A stretch of 9,945 nucleotides of DNA, from NCBI GenBank assembly GCA_051295955.1, contig JBPDWA010000011.1, positions 1-9,945 of the forward strand. Direction: 5' to 3'. Position 1 is the stretch's first letter. Each line of letters starts with the position of its first letter. Positions 6,527 to 9,945 of this stretch are shown here, in pieces. The position numbers were made by a program, and so were the translations under genes. Source of the stretch: Enterococcus faecalis_A. GTDB lineage: Bacteria; Bacillota; Bacilli; Lactobacillales; Enterococcaceae. The notes under the pieces are model-generated. The model did not search any database. It had not been told where the DNA came from and was given only the letters and a program-made list of their open reading frames with translations.

Positions 6527-6771
6527 GTTTTTTTACTTTCTTTTCTTTTTTAAGCAGAATAAATTGAGTACATCCAAGCCCAATTAATATTCATGTTGAT
6601 GTATTATTTTAATTGAACATTAATGTAGTAATCTAGATCACTTTTGAGTTTTTGAAAATAGCTTGCACCTAATACACCTATCACTGTAGCCTACCTAAAG
6701 AGCAAATATCCCACTAATTACTATAGGCATATCCTGAGGAAAGTGTCGTAGTTCATAGGTTAAATTCTTTA
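6527..6771. other. Decayed stretch without intact gene
   Basis: Minus-strand fragments described under the preceding entry occupy part of it, including MPIVISGIFAL ending in a stop and, after a frame change, ATVIGVLGASYFQKLKSDL. Nothing intact is seen on the plus strand. Confidence 0.3.
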
Positions 6772-6823
6772 AGAGTGTACAATATTTTGAAACTTACACA
6801 AAATATTGTACGCTCTCTTTTTT
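6772..6823 (+). terminator. Strong rho-independent terminator
   Basis: AGAGTGTACAATATTTTG (6772-6789) pairs with CAAAATATTGTACGCTCT (6799-6816), 18 pairs with one G-T, and a 9-base loop, followed by C and six T on the plus strand. The T-run shows plus-strand orientation, yet the nearest plus gene ends 400 bases upstream; it either closes that transcript or belonged to a lost gene. Confidence 0.8.
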
Positions 6824-6829
6824 GAAGAT

Positions 6830-6882
6830 GAGCTGCCCTTAAAAAGTTAGATTTTCAGGACTAATTTTTTGGAAGGCAGTTC
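6830..6882. repeat. 53-base imperfect palindrome resembling IS3-type ends
   Basis: GAGCTGCCCTTAAAAAGTTAG (6830-6850, less one base bulge) is complementary to CTAATTTTTT..AAGGCAGTTC (6861-6882) around ATTTTCAGGA. Paired motifs of the type CAAAAAGTTAG / CTAACTTTTTGG with an outer GAACTG(C)C are common at the ends of IS3-family elements in these bacteria. It may be a leftover end, a MITE-like piece, or the terminator of the minus-strand gene that ends at 6940. Confidence 0.45.
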
Positions 6883-6939
6883 AGATACTTTGTAAAGTTT
6901 TTTATGCTTCAAATTTTGAAAAATGGTTTCCAAAAATTT

Positions 6940-7581
6940 CTATGCTTTCTCAAAGATGATAATAAAATTATCCCCTGTACTATTTACTACGAGTGACATA
7001 GTTTTGCTAGTATCAGCATAAACATTCACACCGCTTCGATTACTTACCATTGTGTATCCTGTCTTTCCGTTTACAGATTTACGATTAAAATACCATTGAT
7101 CTGCTCCACTCTTTCCTCCCGCATAAACGCCTCCTACAAGGTAACCTAAGTCAGGTTTATAACTCTTTAAATATCCAGCATGGTGTAAATCTTTAAAATA
7201 ATAAGAAGAACCTTCAACTGGAGAAGGGTTATCTATTGTATACTTCATACTTCCATGGGATTTAGCAGCTGTAAATACCCAATCATAAGCACCTCTATAA
7301 CTATCGTCAAAATAATAATAATTATACGGTTTATTTTCATCAACAACTCTTATATAATAATTGTTTGCGTTTGAGACTGCATTACCATCAGAATCCAAAA
7401 TAGGCTGTCCATTAGTAATAGTATTCGAAAACAGTTCGCTATTATTTAATTTAGACAATTGTGCTGCGTTCGCTTTTGTTCCTGTGATAAAAACCATACT
7501 TGTAATAATCAATATTCCTAAAAAGAACATACTAAATACTTTATTAAAAAAAATAAGTGGTAATTTTTTTAAATTAATCAT
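6940..7581 (-). CDS. Secreted Kunitz-STI-like beta-trefoil protein (paralog B)
   Basis: 213 aa, same length as paralog A and about 40 percent identical by eye, highest in the signal peptide (both start with NLKKLPLI at residues 3-10) and the motifs SNAN-YYIR, YDW, KYTID, YYFK, GGVY, WYF, GKTGY and FEKA. Signal peptide 1-39 or so, cleavage near KANA. Residues 61-77 (ILDSDGNAVSNANNYYI) again satisfy the recalled Kunitz-STI signature. The end, GVNVYADT then MSLVVNSTG then IIIFEKA, lines up with the last strands of soybean trypsin inhibitor (GISIDHD, LVVSKNK, VVQFQK). It has no cysteine at all, unlike plant members with two disulfides, and no wall anchor. AAGGAGA stands 7 bases before the ATG. 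It faces paralog A across the island. The inhibitory role is not proven; the reactive loop cannot be assigned from sequence alone. Confidence 0.72.
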   Translation of the reverse strand: MINLKKLPLIFFNKVFSMFFLGILIITSMVFITGTKANAAQLSKLNNSELFSNTITNGQPILDSDGNAVSNANNYYIRVVDENKPYNYYYFDDSYRGAYDWVFTAAKSHGSMKYTIDNPSPVEGSSYYFKDLHHAGYLKSYKPDLGYLVGGVYAGGKSGADQWYFNRKSVNGKTGYTMVSNRSGVNVYADTSKTMSLVVNSTGDNFIIIFEKA

Positions 7582-8034
7582 TTTTGACTCTCCTTTATAT
7601 TATTATATTTATTTAGGTATTTTGTATATAATGCGTTGATTTTTCTAATGTTATTAACTTTTATAACTGGGAAAGGAAGTAATTCATTTATTCAAAACTT
7701 GAAGCATTTTTTACGATAAGCATAAATTTTAGAACTTAATTCCATTACCACATAGGATTGTGAAATCCAACTGAGCCTATTAATTTTTTTGTTGAACAAT
7801 TGTACTTTTAATTTTTCTCAATATTTTCTAAATATAAATCACCTCTATTCTATATGGTTACTAAATTAAATACCTTTTAACTATAGTTCTTTCATCTCTC
7901 ACTTCCTTTCCTTATCTATAAGTTCAAATCTTCACAAAGTAATAAATAATTAATTTAGTGTTAGTATCATATCTTAGATAGCTTTTCGTAGAGACAAAAA
8001 TAAATTAAACTTATCTACGAAATTCGGAAGACCT
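7582..8034. other. Intergenic region upstream of paralog B
   Basis: No gene seen. A possible minus-strand -10 (TATATA near 7625) lies before paralog B, without a clear -35. TTTCGTAGA (7984-7992) and TCTACGAAA (8014-8022) form a perfect 9-base inverted repeat with a 21-base loop. Several minus-strand ribosome-binding-like stretches lead only to very short frames. Confidence 0.35.
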
Positions 8035-8260
8035 AAATTCGCTTATTCAATTTATTGAAAAATGGTGTAAAATTTGCACGGTTTCTTTGTGGTGTCGGTT
8101 ATTAGAATCCCTAAAAGTGTCTATTATTCTTATAAAAACAACCCGTTGATAGCTATAGAAAACAGAAATAATAAGCTGAAAAAGAAGATCCCAACCATCT
8201 TTTTTACGAATAAACAACGCTATGGTGCCACAAAGATCCATTAAGTCTTGTTATCGGATT
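8035..8260 (+). pseudogene. Decayed IS3-family transposase orfB, N-terminal part
   Basis: The plus strand reads IQFIEKWCKICTVSLWCRLL, then after a one-base shift NNPLIAIENRNNKLKKKIP, TIFFTNKQRYGATKIH, stop, VLLSDYNS. The pattern (Cys-Arg-x-Leu near the start, short spacer, Asn/Glu-x-L-x..I-x-x-I/F then RYGxxKIH-x-L) is the N-terminal helical region of IS3/IS150-type OrfB. It is broken by stops and lacks the catalytic domain. The minus-strand open frame over it is a shadow. It complements the C-terminal remnant at 3806-4138 and has the same orientation. Confidence 0.65.
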
Positions 8261-8629
8261 ATAATTCTCATTTCATACATAAATCCTATCTTTCTTGTAA
8301 AAGTTCAATAAATGTTTTAATACAAAAACATATATTATAAGTATTTTATACCAAAAAAAAAAAAAATTGTTAAATCATAAGTAACTTAAATATAAAAAAT
8401 ATGTTATAAAATAGATAAAACCTGTCAATTTAAAACTAAAAAATCTTCTATCAATGATTTATCAATAAGGAATTCTGCTCCACTTTAATCAGATAAGAGA
8501 ATAGTTATTTAAGTTACCTTATGTTATTTTAAACTAAAATTAAATTTACTTTAAAAAATTAAAAATATGTACTTTCATACTATATAAAAAATAAGCTACA
8601 AAAATATTGTTATTAATTTATTCTTTTAT
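8261..8629. other. Very AT-rich stretch with a long inverted repeat
   Basis: No gene. CATAAGTAACTTAAATA (8376-8392) recurs inverted as TATTTAAGTTACCTTATG (8506-8523), one base inserted, 113 bases apart. A run of 14 A is at 8353-8366. It could be a relict mobile element end or a regulatory dyad; no iterons seen. Confidence 0.4.
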
Positions 8630-8701
8630 ATAATTAAAGTTTGTGGCTTTATTTTTCAATATACCATTTTAGGTTAAACTAGATAGCCTAAGGGAACGAA
8701 A

Positions 8702-9223
8702 ATGATTCTTTTTAAAAGGAAACAATCTTAAAAAGACATGATGATCATCGCCGTAGACCACTATCTTCGTTACACCCTCAGTTATCATGAAGTTCAAGAA
8801 TTCCTTTATGATTATGGGATTCCGGGGCGTCATACTATGATTTACCATTGGATGCTAGAATACGGAAAGCTACTCTATTGGAATTGGAAAAAGAAAACAA
8901 ACAGGTCTTCTATTTGTAGAAGCAAAGTTTTTCGTGACGGATAAAGCGCCTTCTATCCGTAGCGCGTTTAAAAAATTACAAAAAGCTGGTCGCTATAAGA
9001 AGACAGAACATTGGACCTTGAAGTATTTGGACAATTCGATGAGCAAGATCATCGTCCGATGAAACGTCGCAGTAGACTCTATCAAAGCCTACGTACCGCT
9101 TCAACCACGATTAAGGGTATGGAAGCCATTCGAGGAATCTATAAGAAAAGTCGAAAAGAAGGAATTCTTTTCAGCTTTTCAGTGACGCTTGAAATCAAAC
9201 AATTATTTGGAATTCCAGCTTAA
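8702..9223 (+). pseudogene. IS6-family transposase, internally deleted and frameshifted
   Basis: Starting at ATG 8702 (AAGGGAAC upstream), MILFKRKQS is followed by a stop (8729-8731), then in frame MMIIAVDHYLRYTLSYHEVQ, the conserved N-terminal HTH region ending in YGKLLYWNWKKK. Soon after, the frame changes and jumps directly to EAKFFVTDKAPSIRSAFKKL: about 65-70 residues containing the first catalytic Asp (DET region) are missing. A further shift near 9036 leads to EQDHRPMKRRSRLYQSLRTA and the normal end (IKQLFGIPA, stop 9221-9223). The second Asp (VTDKA) and the Glu (EQDHR) remain. Not functional by itself; its right end could still be used by an intact IS6 transposase in the same cell. Confidence 0.85.
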
Positions 9224-9259
9224 AATGGAGAAACAATACAGGAACTGATTTTATTTTTG

Positions 9260-9277
9260 AAACTTTGCAACAGAACC
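9260..9277. repeat. IS6-family right terminal inverted repeat
   Basis: AAACTTTGCAACAGAACC, identical in inverse to the IS1216-type end, 36 bases after the transposase stop. Confidence 0.85.
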
Positions 9278-9280
9278 ATA

Positions 9281-9343
9281 ATTAACAAGTACATCAGACT
9301 GTTAAAACGAATAACTTATGGTTTTCAGAACTTTTATGATTAA
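9281..9343 (+). pseudogene. Fragment resembling the C-terminus of an ISL3-family transposase
   Basis: INKYIRLLKRITYGFQNF then YD-stop resembles the (GI)NNKIKxxKRxxYGYRNF block near the end of ISL3-family transposases. It begins exactly at the IS6 insertion point, which suggests that the IS6 element landed in an older insertion sequence. To the left of the insertion the frame does not continue recognisably, so the host copy was already decayed or the match is partly chance. Confidence 0.45.
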
Positions 9344-9413
9344 ACTTTGGAATTTTTGTCAAGTAAGTATTTACAAACAAAATAGAAAAAATCGGCTTTA
9401 TAATTTATGAGAT

Positions 9414-9447
9414 TGATGAATCAGAGTTGATTTTGTACAATTCATCA
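9414..9447. repeat. 8-base inverted repeat
   Basis: TGATGAAT (9414-9421) and ATTCATCA (9440-9447) can form a hairpin with an 18-base loop. It lies 26 bases beyond the terminator of the surface-protein gene. Role unknown. Confidence 0.35.
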
Positions 9448-9466
9448 GTTCTCACCTATAAAAACC

Positions 9467-9497
9467 CGAAAAATCCAGAGGATTTTCTCCTCTGGAT
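9467..9497 (-). terminator. Rho-independent terminator of the surface-protein gene
   Basis: ATCCAGAGGA (9473-9482) pairs perfectly with TCCTCTGGAT (9488-9497) around TTTTC; on the minus strand the stem is followed by TTTTTCGGGTTTTT. It lies 23 bases after the stop codon at 9521. Confidence 0.9.
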
Positions 9498-9520
9498 CAG
9501 ATATTACTCTACCAATTCTT

Positions 9521-9945
9521 TCACTGAAGTCTTTTTCGTATCCAAATACACCCACAAAAAATAATATAACATGTACCTGTATAAACAAAAAATTGACTAT
9601 TTGATTCGTTAGTTTGAGGCAATCTATCAGTTTCAATAAGTTCTCCTAATGGCAAACCATCCATTTCTAACCCAACAACCGATTCACCACCTGTAACTAA
9701 ATCACGCATTGGGATTGAAACTGGTGTTTTGTTCTGATTAATTACTGGTATTTCATTCTGATTAATCGCTGGTGTTTCATTTTGGTTAATTGCTCGCAAG
9801 AATGATGCTTGTATTTCCTCGTAATCTTTTTGCATGCTTTCCAACAAATCTAGAAACTGTTTCGGCACCTCTCCTGTTTCCACATTTAATCTGTTTTCAA
9901 AAACATTCATATGCTCATGGAATTGTTCTTTAAGAAATTCTAATG
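9521..9945 (-). CDS. Sortase-anchored surface protein, C-terminal part (start beyond window)
   Basis: The frame is open to the right edge (LEFLKEQFHEHMNVFENRLN), so the Met at 9910 is probably internal. Counting from that Met, residues 1-40 are a charged amphipathic helix, likely coiled coil (VPKQFLDLLESMQKDYEEIQ). Residues 40-63 are three 8-residue repeats (AINQNETP, AINQNEIP, VINQNKTP). A linker leads to LPQTNE at 97-102, then a hydrophobic segment (FFVYTGTCYIIFCGCIWI) and a basic tail RKRLQ: the standard wall-anchoring signal, with Asn instead of Gly as the fifth motif residue, as known for the LPQTxE signals of some Lactobacillales. The membrane segment is rich in Cys and aromatic residues and rather short. 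The exported N-terminal part is not in the window, so its ligand is unknown. Confidence 0.75.
   Translation of the reverse strand, partial: LEFLKEQFHEHMNVFENRLNVETGEVPKQFLDLLESMQKDYEEIQASFLRAINQNETPAINQNEIPVINQNKTPVSIPMRDLVTGGESVVGLEMDGLPLGELIETDRLPQTNESNSQFFVYTGTCYIIFCGCIWIRKRLQ
9722..9793 (-). repeat. Three tandem 24-base repeats
   Basis: They encode AINQNETP, AINQNEIP and VINQNKTP in the stalk of the surface protein; DNA units differ by several substitutions, so they are not freshly duplicated. Confidence 0.8.

Larger units (their letters stand above)
8638..9277 (+). mobile_element. Deleted IS6-family element (IS1216-like) with candidate target duplication
   Basis: The right terminal repeat AAACTTTGCAACAGAACC (9260-9277) is the exact complement of GGTTCTGTTGCAAAGTTT, the IS1216-type end. 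Directly outside lies ATAATTAA (9278-9285). The same octamer stands at 8630-8637, and the bases after it (AGTTTGTGGC..TTT, 8638-8654) match the expected left end at about 11 of 17 positions with one deletion. Eight-base duplications are the rule for this family, so the element is 640 bp instead of about 800, shortened by an internal deletion. Confidence 0.7.

Noticed and set aside
7361..7639. 92-codon plus-strand open frame
   Set aside because: Antisense to the signal-peptide half of paralog B; hydrophobic pattern is mirrored from it.
8047..8241. 64-codon minus-strand open frame
   Set aside because: Antisense to the IS3 orfB N-terminal remnant.
9445..9636. 63-codon minus-strand open frame overlapping the surface-protein gene end
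   Set aside because: Shifted frame of the sorting-signal region, runs into the terminator; the other frame has LPQTN, membrane segment and basic tail.
1..9945. CRISPR arrays, tRNA or rRNA genes
   Set aside because: No regularly spaced repeats beyond the 24-base coding repeats at 9722-9793, and no cloverleaf or rRNA-like sequence was noticed.

Overview
The window looks like low-GC Firmicute DNA of the Lactobacillales, most likely Enterococcus or a close relative (Vagococcus, Melissococcus). The grounds are strong AGGAGG-type ribosome binding sites, AT-rich intergenic DNA, an IS6-family copy with an IS1216-type terminal repeat, an LPQTN-type sortase signal and an integrase start typical of these bacteria. 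Gene density is low and many decayed fragments are visible. This is therefore an accessory, decaying region rather than conserved core; genus is an inference.

Positions 1-680 hold the first 25 codons of a tyrosine-recombinase integrase (minus strand), repeats just upstream of it, and a bidirectional terminator (414-449). Positions 681-3717 are a compact minus-strand operon: MFS transporter, aliphatic amidase/formamidase-like enzyme, an unrecognised 80-aa protein and a MerR-family regulator. Its promoter region has a 13-bp perfect palindrome inside a 19-bp spacer, the layout of MerR-controlled promoters. The simplest reading is an inducible system that imports a small amide and releases ammonia, with the regulator at its end.

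Positions 3800-4813 contain decayed DNA: an IS3-type orfB remnant, a short HTH fragment, and a CcpA cre-like site followed by an orphan ribosome binding site. Positions 4814-7581 form a small secretome island. Two paralogous 213-aa exported proteins face each other (4814-5455 plus, 6940-7581 minus), with a third exported protein (5941-6369) between them. Both paralogs carry, just after the signal peptide, a segment that fits the soybean-trypsin-inhibitor (Kunitz-STI) signature, and their strand pattern and C-terminus fit a beta-trefoil. This is the most interesting content: apparently bacterial, cysteine-poor, secreted Kunitz-STI-like beta-trefoil proteins.

Positions 7582-9285 are gene-poor: an IS3 orfB 5-prime remnant (about 8035-8260), a very AT-rich stretch with a long inverted repeat, and a deleted IS6-family copy (8638-9277) with a recognisable right end, a degraded left end and a candidate 8-bp target duplication. 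It lies next to a fragment resembling an ISL3 transposase C-terminus. At the right edge (9521-9945, minus) is the C-terminal part of a surface protein with three 8-residue repeats, an LPQTN anchor and a good terminator.
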